From an uncultured Sphingomonadaceae bacterium (GTDB taxonomy: Bacteria; Pseudomonadota; Alphaproteobacteria; Sphingomonadales; Sphingomonadaceae), in the NCBI GenBank assembly GCA_947494305.1, contig CANLUL010000002.1, positions 429,727-493,726 of the forward strand: a stretch of 64,000 bases of DNA, in the 5' to 3' direction. Positions 8,169-16,703 of this stretch are shown here, in pieces. The notes below the pieces were generated by a model. It searched no databases and was not told the DNA's origin. It saw nothing but the letters and a program-made list of their open reading frames with translations. A program made the translations under genes and the position numbers. How positions within the stretch are numbered: the first letter of the stretch is position 1; the number at the start of each line of letters is the position of its first letter.

Positions 8169-9143
8169 ATGAAACGCGCACTAACGGCTCTTGGAATGTC
8201 TCTCGGCATAGTGATGGGCACCTCTGCTGCTGCTCATGATGTCAAATCACCGTCCCCAACCGGTCCAGTGATGACACTTGATGAGATCGGAAAGGCATTC
8301 GGGTGGGACTTTGAAAATACCGAAATCAAAACTGAGAAGGTCGCGGATGGTCTTTATGTCCTATTCGGCGTTGGCGGCAATATTGCAGCTTCAGTGGGTG
8401 AAGATGGAACGCTGATTGTTGACGATCAGTTTCCGCAACTGATGCCCAAGATCAAAGCGGCACTGAAAGAAATAGGCAGCGATAAGGTCGATTTCGTGAT
8501 CAACACCCATTGGCATTTTGATCATGCGGACGGCAATATGGCGCTAGGCAAAGACGGGACTTGGATTGTCAGCCAATCCAATTCGCGTGAGAAAATGCGC
8601 AGCGATCATATTATCAATCTGGGCTTCGTCGCCTATGAACAGAAAGCCTATCCGGCGCACGCAATTTCTGACATCACCTATGATACCACCATGCAGTTTC
8701 ACATCAATGGCGAGAAAATTGACTTGCTACATGTTGGCCCGGCCCACACAACCGGTGACACCGCTATCATATTTCGCGGCAAGAATGCCGTGCATCTGGG
8801 CGATGTTTTCAACAATAGCGGCTATCCCTTTATCGACGCAGACAATGGCGGAGATATTGAGGGTATGATCGCCTTTTGTCAGGCGGTTCACGATACCATC
8901 AACGACGATACAAAAGTTATTCCTGGTCACGGTCCGGTGACAACCCGCGCGAAACTGGCCCGCTATATAGAAGTGCTCACAACCATACAGAACCGCGTTC
9001 AGGCCATGATTGATGATGGCAAGGATCTGGACGCCATTGTTGCGGCGAAACCGACAGCCGATTTTGACAAGGAATTTTATGGTGCCGAGGTCACGACAAC
9101 CGCATTTGTTGGCCGTGTTTATGCGAGTTTGACTAACAACTAG
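8169..9143 (+). CDS. Exported metallo-beta-lactamase-fold hydrolase
   Basis: A 324-residue MBL-fold protein with an N-terminal signal peptide (MKRALTALGMSLGIVMGTSAAA). The zinc ligands are complete: HWHFDH, HTTGD, GDVF and the C-terminal PGHG. It resembles periplasmic MBL-fold enzymes often placed next to quinoprotein or catabolic genes, rather than a true beta-lactamase. I used the ATG at 8169 behind GGGGAGACGGG instead of the TTG at 8154. It begins 18 bp after the TetR gene and is followed by a convergent - strand operon. The substrate is unknown. Confidence 0.87.
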   Translation: MKRALTALGMSLGIVMGTSAAAHDVKSPSPTGPVMTLDEIGKAFGWDFENTEIKTEKVADGLYVLFGVGGNIAASVGEDGTLIVDDQFPQLMPKIKAALKEIGSDKVDFVINTHWHFDHADGNMALGKDGTWIVSQSNSREKMRSDHIINLGFVAYEQKAYPAHAISDITYDTTMQFHINGEKIDLLHVGPAHTTGDTAIIFRGKNAVHLGDVFNNSGYPFIDADNGGDIEGMIAFCQAVHDTINDDTKVIPGHGPVTTRAKLARYIEVLTTIQNRVQAMIDDGKDLDAIVAAKPTADFDKEFYGAEVTTTAFVGRVYASLTNN

Positions 9144-9210
9144 TCGCTTAACAGATTGTGCTATCGGGCAAAGCGGTCAACCTAATATGGTCGCGGCATC
9201 ATTTTTTGTT

Positions 9211-10533
9211 CTATTGGATCGGAATCCAGTTACCATGAGCGCCATAGGGAACGCGGTGCGGTAATTTTATGGTCGCTATAGGTTCACCGGAAAACTCCTT
9301 GCAATCCAATATCACAAAGCTTGACTGGTTGGATGCCTCATCGTGGACAAAAGTCATCGCATAACCATCGTCCTCATCGGTACCTGTTTGAACGAATGTC
9401 GGTTCGCCGCCACGGACACTGGCGCCAAGCTCATGGGATTCACATTTCCCAGTTTCCAAATCATATTTGAGCAGGGCTTTGCCATAGGTGGGTTCTTCAG
9501 GATTCCCTTCACCATCCATTTCCATCAGATAGCCATAGCGGGAAGGAAGACCCATATATTGTTCATTGATCCGGCCAAAATCTCCTGGGCGGTCATCCAA
9601 TTGTTCTTCCGTCACCTGACCCGTTTTCAGATCGATGGTCCAGCGCCACAAATATCCAACATCACTAAAGTCACTGTGACTCCAGGAGCCCATCCGGGAG
9701 GCAACCATCACGATTTTACCATCTGTTTCATATGCGTTGACCGTATGGAAAATTGCGCATGGTTCTATTTCAAACCATCGGACATCACCGTTATTGCCAT
9801 TGCGTGGCATGACACCCAGCCGCGCACCAGCATTGGGGCGAAATTCATAGGGGAACCCTTTCATTGCCATCTCGAAATCAAAGACCACCGGCAGATCGAG
9901 AAAAATTGCATGGTTTCGGGTAATGGCAAAATCATGCATCATGACTTTTTGCGGTATATCTATTCCTTCGAGCTGTTTTAAAACTCCATCTGCGCCAACT
10001 CTAATATATTGCAGATAAGGGGCCTGAAAATTAGCATAGGAAAAGGCTAGCAGCTCACCCGTTTCTGGACATATTTTGGGATGCGCGGTCATTGCTGTGG
10101 TCAATGCCTCATTGTAATTCTGCATCCCGACCGTGCCAAGATCCTGATCAATGACATAGGGCCAGGCGCCTTCGTTCAGTGCCAGAATCTCGCTATTGTG
10201 GCTTACAATATGGGTGTTCGCCTTGCTGTGATCCCACTTGCCCATATGACCCGCCTGTAACGGGTCTTCGCCAAATCCAATCGTATCTACATATTTGCTG
10301 CGATACCATTCGGCCTTACCATCTTTCAGACGAATACCGTGCAACAGCCCATCACCAAAAAACCAGTGGACCGATTGTCCCGAGCTAGGATTGGGGCCTG
10401 TGCGTATGTAGGTTCCGTTCAAGCTCTCTGGAATTTCTCCCTTTACCACCAGATCGGTTGTCGTGTTTTCCTCCAGTACAGGGGCCCAATTGTCTCTCAG
10501 ATGCCAAGGTTTTTCAATCGTTTCAACGGACAT
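9211..10533 (-). CDS. Carotenoid-cleavage-family dioxygenase
   Basis: A 440-residue member of the RPE65/lignostilbene/carotenoid oxygenase family, whose Fe(II) sits in a seven-bladed propeller held by four histidines. All four contexts are visible: TAHPK, MMHDFAIT, IFHTVNAYE and, near the C-terminus, YGAHGNW. These enzymes cleave an alkene bond of apocarotenoids or stilbenoids to two carbonyls. The start has GGAGAG upstream. It is last in a - strand set with a methyltransferase, a DUF1330 protein and a CoA-transferase, so an aromatic or isoprenoid substrate feeding CoA chemistry is possible. Confidence 0.93.
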   Translation of the reverse strand: MSVETIEKPWHLRDNWAPVLEENTTTDLVVKGEIPESLNGTYIRTGPNPSSGQSVHWFFGDGLLHGIRLKDGKAEWYRSKYVDTIGFGEDPLQAGHMGKWDHSKANTHIVSHNSEILALNEGAWPYVIDQDLGTVGMQNYNEALTTAMTAHPKICPETGELLAFSYANFQAPYLQYIRVGADGVLKQLEGIDIPQKVMMHDFAITRNHAIFLDLPVVFDFEMAMKGFPYEFRPNAGARLGVMPRNGNNGDVRWFEIEPCAIFHTVNAYETDGKIVMVASRMGSWSHSDFSDVGYLWRWTIDLKTGQVTEEQLDDRPGDFGRINEQYMGLPSRYGYLMEMDGEGNPEEPTYGKALLKYDLETGKCESHELGASVRGGEPTFVQTGTDEDDGYAMTFVHDEASNQSSFVILDCKEFSGEPIATIKLPHRVPYGAHGNWIPIQ

Positions 10534-10560
10534 AATCGCTCTCCAACAGTATCTGGTTTG

Positions 10561-10581
10561 CTGCCAACAATGGCATGGCAG
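10561..10581. promoter_or_regulatory. Inverted repeat upstream of the carotenoid oxygenase
   Basis: CTGCCA-N9-TGGCAG, with a second overlapping repeat TGCCA-ACAA-TGGCA inside it, in the 115-bp gap between the methyltransferase and the oxygenase gene. It is a possible operator. No regulator can be assigned. Confidence 0.3.
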
Positions 10582-10648
10582 ACATGTAGCTCAGAGAGAA
10601 TGTTTCAATCAGACTGGAAGATTTTACTACTGTGAGATTGACTAGGCA

Positions 10649-11410
10649 TTAGCGCAATTGTTGCCCGGAAGGACAGGTTTCGTGCGCAACAACGAGCCGA
10701 TATCCGGCGTCCAGATGCTCCTCGGTCATTAAATGGCCATATCGTTTGTCCCACGCGCCAGAGGTCAGATCCCGTTCAAGCTTTGCAAGGCTGCTCGGCG
10801 CATCTTCCAATTTTGCGAATGTCGAAATAGAGGCGCGAACCGCGGGATCCAGATAGGCATGTGGGCGCCGCCAATAAGCGCCGAGAAAGCCATCGGTGCA
10901 ATCATGGGGCACTGGTATGTTCTCGATTTCCACTTCTCCGAGAATACGCTCATACTCCGGCATCTTTGGCATGATTGGCTGATCAAGTTCGATTATTTCC
11001 GGGATGTAATCTGCCAACCAGAAATAATGCGCCTCTGGATCAAAGGTCAGGATGACCAATCGCCCCTTGGTAACACGGCGCATTTCGCGCAACCCTTTTT
11101 CTAGGTTCGTCCAATGATGGACGGTTAAAACGGCCATCGTGGCATCAAATTGATTGTCCTCGAATGGCATATCTTCTGCGACACCCTGATAAGCCGTTCC
11201 CAATTCCGGAGCGCGTTGCCCGATCATTTCTGCCGATGGTTCTAACGCTGTGACATCGCGATCAGTCGGCTCGTAAGACCCCGTGCCTGCACCGACGTTC
11301 AAGACCGATTGAGCATCACCAAGCGCGCGGTGGATCGTTGCTGCAATACGGGCATCTGGTTTGCGCAGGTTGGCATAGCCAATCCCGATTTTGTCATAGA
11401 GTACAGCCAT
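10649..11410 (-). CDS. Class I SAM-dependent methyltransferase
   Basis: A 253-residue Rossmann-fold methyltransferase of the UbiE/Methyltransf_11 type. Motif I is VLNVGAGTGSYEP, the acidic residue at the end of strand 2 is in VTALEPS, and the motif IV region is ATMAVLTVHHW. A small molecule is the likely acceptor. The start codon is 7 bp from the end of the DUF1330 gene, so the two are co-transcribed. Its role in the nearby CoA-transferase pathway is unknown. Confidence 0.87.
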   Translation of the reverse strand: MAVLYDKIGIGYANLRKPDARIAATIHRALGDAQSVLNVGAGTGSYEPTDRDVTALEPSAEMIGQRAPELGTAYQGVAEDMPFEDNQFDATMAVLTVHHWTNLEKGLREMRRVTKGRLVILTFDPEAHYFWLADYIPEIIELDQPIMPKMPEYERILGEVEIENIPVPHDCTDGFLGAYWRRPHAYLDPAVRASISTFAKLEDAPSSLAKLERDLTSGAWDKRYGHLMTEEHLDAGYRLVVAHETCPSGQQLR

Positions 11411-11417
11411 CGTGGGA

Positions 11418-11732
11418 TCAGTCTCTCGGTGGGATGCTATGTACCATTGTCAGGAATTTCAAATCCGTTCCGGCACGGCGATGCTCCGAAAGCGCCTGAT
11501 AGTCTGGATCATTATACCAGGCTGTCGCGGCATCCTCATTCGGAAATTTAAACATGACAATCCGGCCTTCTCTTGGGTCTGATCCCTCAAAGGTGACGCT
11601 GTTGTCGTCAAAAGTGATGAACTCGCCGCCATGTTTTTTCAAGATCGGGAAGAATCCCTTTTCATAGATGCGATATTTGGCCGCATCGTGCACGATAAAA
11701 TTGGCAACTACATAAGCTGGTTGGTCGGACAT
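11418..11732 (-). CDS. DUF1330 family protein
   Basis: A 104-residue small alpha/beta ferredoxin-like (dimeric alpha-beta barrel) protein, with the family pattern YVVANFIVHDAAKY near the N-terminus and AATAWYNDPDYQAL in the helix before the last strand. The ORF track starts far upstream at 11906, inside the CoA-transferase gene. The real start is the ATG at 11732, which has AGAGGAAGAG before it. The family is common in sphingomonad catabolic clusters, but its function is not established. Confidence 0.88.
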   Translation of the reverse strand: MSDQPAYVVANFIVHDAAKYRIYEKGFFPILKKHGGEFITFDDNSVTFEGSDPREGRIVMFKFPNEDAATAWYNDPDYQALSEHRRAGTDLKFLTMVHSIPPRD

Positions 11733-11743
11733 ATTCTCTTCCT

Positions 11744-12955
11744 CTATTGGTCGTTGGCAGCCATGCCGATATTGCCCCGAATTTCTTCGTTGTCCGCGCC
11801 CAAAGTCGGAGGGTCGGCATAGATATTGGCGGGGCTGGCAGAATAGTGGACCGGATGCTTGATGGTGCGATATTTGCCAGTTTTTTCGCCTTCGCGTTCT
11901 TGCCAAAACCCGACCTGCTCCAGATGCGGATCGGTCAGCACGTCCTCCATCTTGTTGTAGCGCATGGCCGGGATATTGTTCTCATCAAGCAACGGCAGCC
12001 ATTCATCCGTGGTCTTTGTTGCCGCAATTTCCTCAATAATAGCATAAAGCGCTGTTATATTTTTGGTGCGCTGCGAATAATCGGAAAAGCGTGGTTCATC
12101 AAATACACCCGGCTTGCCGCCCAGTTCGAAAAATTTCCGCCATTGTGCGTCATTGTAAGGAACCAGCCCAATATATCCGTCTTTTGTTGGATAGGGCTTG
12201 CGATTGGCGTTGATCGAGCGCGTGTAAGCAAGCCGCCCATTTCCGGGAATGAATGTCTCACCCCAGAGGTTTTCGACCATGTTGAACCAGGTAAAGGTTT
12301 CAAACATCGGTACCTGAACAAACTGACCCTTGCCGGTTTTTTCCTTGTGATAAAGCGCCGCCAAAGTCGCGTTCACCGCAAACAGGCCAACCGTCTTATC
12401 GGCCACCAGCGAAGGCATATAGAGCGGTCGCCCACTGTCACCGCGCTTTTCAAACAGACTAGCAAAGCCGGACGCACATTGAATCAGATCATCATAAGCT
12501 TGGCGTTTTTCATATTCGCCGCCCTGACCAAATCCCGCACAGTGTACATAGACAATAGCCGGGTTAATCGCCTTGACGCTGTCATAATCCAGACCCAACC
12601 GGCCCATGCCCGCCATACGGACATTGTGAAAAAACACATCGGCATGTTTCAACAATTCTATCAATGCCGCTTTGTCATCATCATCTTTCGCGTTGATCGT
12701 GATTGATTTCTTATTGCGATTGAGCGCGGTATAGATTGGCCCCAGATCGCCGGTTGGACTGTCCCCGGCATGACGCATCATATCGCCAGCGAATTTACCC
12801 TCGCCATTTTCCACCTTGATAACTTCTGCGCCCAGATCGGCGAAATTGAGTGTGGCAAATGGTCCCAGAACAACTGTGGACATATCGACAATCTTCAAAC
12901 CCTTCAGTGGTCCGGTGGGCTCTGTGTCCCACTCCAGTTTTGGCCAGCCGCTCAT
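11744..12955 (-). CDS. CaiB/BaiF family III CoA-transferase
   Basis: A 403-residue enzyme that moves CoA between carboxylic acids, working as an interlocked dimer. The N-terminal strand-loop IVDMSTVVLGPFATL and the LGAEVIKVE segment are diagnostic, and the catalytic aspartate lies in the AYDDLIQCASG segment. It is the first gene of the - strand set and is divergent from the thiolase-like gene at 13047, sharing a promoter region that carries a candidate operator. It probably activates a carboxylate of the same pathway. The family also includes racemases, so the reaction type is not fully fixed. Confidence 0.92.
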   Translation of the reverse strand: MSGWPKLEWDTEPTGPLKGLKIVDMSTVVLGPFATLNFADLGAEVIKVENGEGKFAGDMMRHAGDSPTGDLGPIYTALNRNKKSITINAKDDDDKAALIELLKHADVFFHNVRMAGMGRLGLDYDSVKAINPAIVYVHCAGFGQGGEYEKRQAYDDLIQCASGFASLFEKRGDSGRPLYMPSLVADKTVGLFAVNATLAALYHKEKTGKGQFVQVPMFETFTWFNMVENLWGETFIPGNGRLAYTRSINANRKPYPTKDGYIGLVPYNDAQWRKFFELGGKPGVFDEPRFSDYSQRTKNITALYAIIEEIAATKTTDEWLPLLDENNIPAMRYNKMEDVLTDPHLEQVGFWQEREGEKTGKYRTIKHPVHYSASPANIYADPPTLGADNEEIRGNIGMAANDQ

Positions 12956-13000
12956 GTGATTTCCTTCAATTAATTAGGTGCATGGATTAGCATTGCTGTT

Positions 13001-13023
13001 ATCAGTTTTAACTGATTGATGAA
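13001..13023. promoter_or_regulatory. Operator region between divergent CoA-transferase and thiolase-like genes (copy B)
   Basis: This stretch contains a 16-bp palindrome ATCAGTTTTAACTGAT (7-bp perfect arms) at 13001-13016. It overlaps TTAACTGATTGATGAA at 13008-13023, which matches the reverse complement of the 4441 site at 14 of 16 positions. It lies 45 bp from one start codon and 23 bp from the other, so it could control both promoters. Confidence 0.5.
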
Positions 13024-13046
13024 CTGTTATTTTGAAGGAAGAATTC

Positions 13047-14558
13047 ATGGCGATTGCGGACCCAAAGGCCCCGGTACTGATTGGTGTGGGAGAGACCAGT
13101 GGAAAGGCGCTCGGGCTGGAATGGCCATCAACCGCTGAACTCGCCTCGGCAGCGGTAAAGGCGGCATTGGCAGATAGTGGAGCGGCGGAGAAACTGGCTG
13201 CTTCTATCGATTGCTTGCTGTCGACACGTCTTTTTCATGACAGCGGATTGCCCCACGATTTCGGATCTCCGGAAAATCACCCGGAAGCGGTGGCTACCGC
13301 AGCTGGTCTCGACCCCGAAACGCTTCTTTATGGCGATGTGGGTGGCCAAAGCCCGCAAAAGCATCTGAATAAATTGGCCTGTGATGTTCATGAGGGCAAA
13401 TATAAAGCCGTCGTTCTATCCAGCGCGGAAAACGTTGGAGCGGTCAAGCGCGCTCGGCGATCGGGGCAGGAACTGGACTGGAATCAGCCGGCAACCCGAG
13501 AGATGACCGACCTGCGGACCGATGAAGATAAAATTCTGACCCCCTATGAATGGCGACAGGGTCTGATCAGCATGCCGATGTCTTATGGTATTGTCGAAAA
13601 TGCCCGGCGCGCACGCCTGGGTATCGACCGGGACAGCTATGCCAAGGATATGGCGGAGCTGTGGTCAGCCTTTTCACAGGTATCCGTAACGCGCGAACAT
13701 GCGCAATTTGCGCGGGCTTGGTCGGCAGAAGAGTTGCTGGGGGATGGCAACAAAAATTTTCGGATCAACGATCCCTATCGCCGATGGATGGTGGCTCAGG
13801 ATGCGGTCGAATTGGGTGCCGCAGTCATCCTGACCACGGCCGGATATGCGGTTGAGTTAGGAATCGCGGAGGATAAGATGATCTATCTGCATAGCGGTGC
13901 CGATGCGAGTGTGCCGTTGATGAGTCAGCAGGATGATTTGTCGGTTTCACCGGCCATGGAATCGGCCTTTCCCAAAGCGATGGAATTGGCGGAAGTTGAA
14001 GCTGATGATTTGGGGCCGATTGATATTTACAGCTGTTTTCCGGTTGCAGTGTCTCTCGGAATCGATGCGCTAGGATCACCTGATCGTCCCTTGTCATCCT
14101 ACACACTGACCGGCGGACTGACTTTCTTTGGTGGCCCGGGCAACAGCTACAGCACCCATGGTATTGTTGCTTTGGTTGAGGCCTTGCGCAAAGATGGCAG
14201 CAAGCCCGGGATGATTTCGGCGAATGGCGGTGTGATCAACAAAGAATCGGTGGGAATATATGCCGCCCAACCGGTCGAAGGTGGCTGGTCTCCCGACCGG
14301 ATTGCCGAACCCTACCGAATTCCGAAACCGGATCATGTGAAGGAAGACCATTTCTTTGAGGGCGCAGCAGTGATCCGCAGCTATTGCATGCCTTATGGCA
14401 AGGGCAGCCGCGGGGCGGCCAGCTTGTGGCTGGAAGATGAGCAGGACCTTCCAGCCATTGGGATGTTACCCGATGCGCCAGAGGATACCGATTTGATCGG
14501 AATGAAAGTGACTGTCAAAACGCATGATGATCGAAATATCGCGACATTGGCCGGATAA
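13047..14558 (+). CDS. Thiolase-like protein lacking the thiolase catalytic residues
   Basis: A 503-residue protein with the thiolase fold pattern (N-half PVLIGVGETSG, C-half LTGGLTFFGGPGNSYSTHG), annotated in relatives as acetyl-CoA acetyltransferase. The nucleophile position, normally C-S-S/T-G, reads DVGGQSPQ. The usual GHP motif is replaced by GGPGNS, and the late C-x-G-G is absent. True thiolysis is therefore unlikely. The C-terminal 90 residues (after EDHFFEGAAVIRSY) form an extra small domain. The start is the ATG at 13047 behind AAGGAAG, not the TTG at 13032. It is divergent from the CoA-transferase and followed by the Lrp gene. Confidence 0.8.
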   Translation: MAIADPKAPVLIGVGETSGKALGLEWPSTAELASAAVKAALADSGAAEKLAASIDCLLSTRLFHDSGLPHDFGSPENHPEAVATAAGLDPETLLYGDVGGQSPQKHLNKLACDVHEGKYKAVVLSSAENVGAVKRARRSGQELDWNQPATREMTDLRTDEDKILTPYEWRQGLISMPMSYGIVENARRARLGIDRDSYAKDMAELWSAFSQVSVTREHAQFARAWSAEELLGDGNKNFRINDPYRRWMVAQDAVELGAAVILTTAGYAVELGIAEDKMIYLHSGADASVPLMSQQDDLSVSPAMESAFPKAMELAEVEADDLGPIDIYSCFPVAVSLGIDALGSPDRPLSSYTLTGGLTFFGGPGNSYSTHGIVALVEALRKDGSKPGMISANGGVINKESVGIYAAQPVEGGWSPDRIAEPYRIPKPDHVKEDHFFEGAAVIRSYCMPYGKGSRGAASLWLEDEQDLPAIGMLPDAPEDTDLIGMKVTVKTHDDRNIATLAG

Positions 14559-14613
14559 CCGGTCTGATATAGTATCTCTGGATTTTGCCTAAAACCGTGA
14601 TATATTTTCGGAT

Positions 14614-15084
14614 ATGACAGAAAAGATAAAAAACATTGATCAAAATGACCGAAATATCCTGAGGGCCTTGCAACAGGATGCCAGTCTATCGCTGGAAAAT
14701 CTGGCTGCGAAACTGAGTCTATCCACCAATGCTTGCTGGCGACGGATCAAGCGGATGGAGGCGGACGGGATTATCGAACGCCGGGTTGCAATTGTGCAGC
14801 CTGAATCAGTGGGTCTGGGTATGACCGCCTTTGTTGCGGTCAAAACCAATGACCATAGCGACAAATGGCTGGAGAAATTTGCTGCAGCCGCTTCATCGAT
14901 AGACGAGCTGGTGGAATTTTACCGGATGGCTGGCGAGGTGGACTATATGCTCAAGTTTCTTGTCCGTGATATGGCTGACTATGATCGGGTCTACAAGAGA
15001 CTGATCAAGGCGGTATCGCTGTCTGATGTGTCAGCCAGTTTCGCGATGGAACGGATCAAATACACAACAGCGGTTCCGGTTTAG
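14614..15084 (+). CDS. Lrp/AsnC family transcriptional regulator
   Basis: A 156-residue feast-famine regulator with an N-terminal winged HTH (residues 8-55: NDRNILRALQQDASLSLENL, then AKLSLSTNACWRRIKRME) and a C-terminal RAM/AsnC effector domain from FVAVKTNDHS on. The last 4 bp overlap the end of the convergent fumarylacetoacetate hydrolase gene. Lrp-type regulators often control amino-acid catabolic genes nearby, so the tyrosine operon is the likely target, but I see no proven site. No strong ribosome site precedes the ATG. Confidence 0.92.
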   Translation: MTEKIKNIDQNDRNILRALQQDASLSLENLAAKLSLSTNACWRRIKRMEADGIIERRVAIVQPESVGLGMTAFVAVKTNDHSDKWLEKFAAAASSIDELVEFYRMAGEVDYMLKFLVRDMADYDRVYKRLIKAVSLSDVSASFAMERIKYTTAVPV

Positions 15085-16091
15085 GCCTCAACCACTTCCT
15101 GCTTAATAGCTCCGAATATCGAGTGTCCCTCTTCGTCGAGCATCTGGATTTTTACCGTATCGCCAGCGGACATGAAGGGTGTCTTCGCCTCGCCATGGTT
15201 GATTGTTTCGATCATTCGGATTTCGGCAATACAGCTATAGCCCAGTCCGCCCTCACTGCAGGGTTTGCCCGGCCCGCCATTTTCATCCTGATTAGATACC
15301 GTACCCGATCCAATAATCGAACCGGCACATAGGGGCCGTGTCTTTGCCGCGTGGGAAACCAGTTTGGCAAGACTGAAGGTCGCGTCAACACCGGCATTCG
15401 CACGTCCAAATGGCTCGCGATTATAGTCGACCATCAATGGCAAGTGGATGACACTATCTTTCCATGAATCGCCCAGTTCATCGGGAGTCACGGCGACAGG
15501 AGAGAAAGCAGATGGTGGTTTGGATTGAAAGAAACCAAAACCTTTTGCGAGTTCACCGGGAATCAGCCCGCGAAGGGATACATCGTTTACCAGCATGATC
15601 AGTTTGATATACTCAGCAGCGGCTTCTTCGCTAACACCCATGGGAACGTCGCCGGTTATAACGGCCACTTCACCTTCCATGTCACAACCCCATTTCGGAT
15701 CACCGAGCGGAATATTCTCGCGCGGACCAAGGAAGGCATCGCTGCCACCCTGATACATTAGAGGGTCGCTGTAGAAACTCTCTGGCACTTCGGCACCGCG
15801 CGCTTTGCGGACGAGTTCAACATGGTTGATATAGGCGCTGCCATCGGCCCATTGATAGGCGCGCGGTAGCGGAGAATGGGCGTCATTTTCATGAAATCGC
15901 TCGCATGGTACAACTTGATGTTCGACATCCCGGTACAGCGCTTCCAGTTTCGGGGCGCAATTTTGCCAATCATCAAGTGCTGCCTGCAACGTTGGAGCAA
16001 TATTATTTGCCTCGCAGCAACGGGTCAGGTCTTTGGACACGACGACCAATCGGCCATCGCGGGTTTCGTTCTTAAGAGTTGCGAGTTTCAT
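15081..16091 (-). CDS. Fumarylacetoacetate hydrolase (FAH) family protein
   Basis: A 336-residue FAH-family enzyme. With HppD two genes upstream, the likely reaction is the last step of tyrosine breakdown, fumarylacetoacetate to fumarate and acetoacetate. The metal-binding acidic residues are visible in GCDMEGEVAV (E-x-E) and LVNDVSLRG (D), and the late strand GSIIGSGTVSN is typical. A GGAG site precedes the ATG. It lies 63 bp after the VOC gene of the same strand. Shorter FAH-fold enzymes act on other beta-diketo acids, so the substrate rests on context. Confidence 0.88.
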   Translation of the reverse strand: MKLATLKNETRDGRLVVVSKDLTRCCEANNIAPTLQAALDDWQNCAPKLEALYRDVEHQVVPCERFHENDAHSPLPRAYQWADGSAYINHVELVRKARGAEVPESFYSDPLMYQGGSDAFLGPRENIPLGDPKWGCDMEGEVAVITGDVPMGVSEEAAAEYIKLIMLVNDVSLRGLIPGELAKGFGFFQSKPPSAFSPVAVTPDELGDSWKDSVIHLPLMVDYNREPFGRANAGVDATFSLAKLVSHAAKTRPLCAGSIIGSGTVSNQDENGGPGKPCSEGGLGYSCIAEIRMIETINHGEAKTPFMSAGDTVKIQMLDEEGHSIFGAIKQEVVEA

Positions 16092-16154
16092 TTTTGCTCC
16101 GAAATTTGATCAACCGATTGTGCGCTTCAATGCAATAACAATCAATGCCAAAGA

Positions 16155-16703
16155 CTAGTGTTCGTCACGGGCTTTTTCGTGCAGCCACGCGGCGTGCTGT
16201 GGAGCCTTTTTGGTCCGGCTCCATTCTTCGAGCATATCGGGCGCGACACGGCGCAGTTCGGTCATCTCATCATCGGTGCCAATATCACAGGCAATTTCCA
16301 GTCGATGACCATTGGGATCAAAGAAATAGATCGATTTGAAAATTCCGTGATGTGTCGGGCCAAGCACCTCCAACCCTTCAGCTTCAGCATTGGCTTTTGC
16401 CGCCAATAGCTCTTCTAGTGTTTCGACCTTGAATGCAATATGCTGAACCCACTCTGGCGTGTTCGGGTCTTTCCCCATATCCGGTTGTTCCGGCAGCTCG
16501 AAAAATGCCAGTATATTGCCGCCGCCTGCGTTCAGGAAGATATGCATATAGGGATCGTATTCGCCCGTGGATGGCACTTCATTTTCGGCAAAAGCAATGT
16601 CGAAGTCCATTCCCATGACGCGTTGATAGAATTCGGTTGTTTCCTTCGCATCACGGCAGCGATAGGCGACATGGTGGATGCCGGAGAGATTGGGCGCACT
16701 CAT
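16155..16703 (-). CDS. VOC-superfamily metalloprotein (glyoxalase/extradiol dioxygenase fold)
   Basis: A 182-residue VOC protein with two beta-alpha-beta-beta-beta modules. The metal ligands look like the 2-His-1-Glu set: His in [10 protein letters not shown], His in [10 protein letters not shown] and Glu in HRLEIACD. It overlaps the hppD stop by 4 bp (ATGA), so it is translated with HppD. Because of the fit with hppD and fah, a step in homogentisate or maleylacetoacetate metabolism is possible. Glyoxalase-like isomerisation and ring cleavage are both open options. Confidence 0.85.
   Translation of the reverse strand: MSAPNLSGIHHVAYRCRDAKETTEFYQRVMGMDFDIAFAENEVPSTGEYDPYMHIFLNAGGGNILAFFELPEQPDMGKDPNTPEWVQHIAFKVETLEELLAAKANAEAEGLEVLGPTHHGIFKSIYFFDPNGHRLEIACDIGTDDEMTELRRVAPDMLEEWSRTKKAPQHAAWLHEKARDEH

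Noticed and set aside
9343-9981. A 212-residue + strand ORF opposite the carotenoid oxygenase
   Set aside because: Antisense shadow. The four histidine motifs of the oxygenase on the - strand settle the coding frame.
11747-12706. A 319-residue + strand ORF opposite the CoA-transferase
   Set aside because: Antisense shadow of a strongly supported CaiB-family gene, with no domain pattern of its own.
14614-15084. Treating the Lrp gene as the proven regulator of hppD
   Set aside because: It is convergent, not divergent, and I found no repeated site at both promoters. The weak palindrome TAGTTAC-AAAT-GAAACTA at 17841-17858 is kept only as a note.
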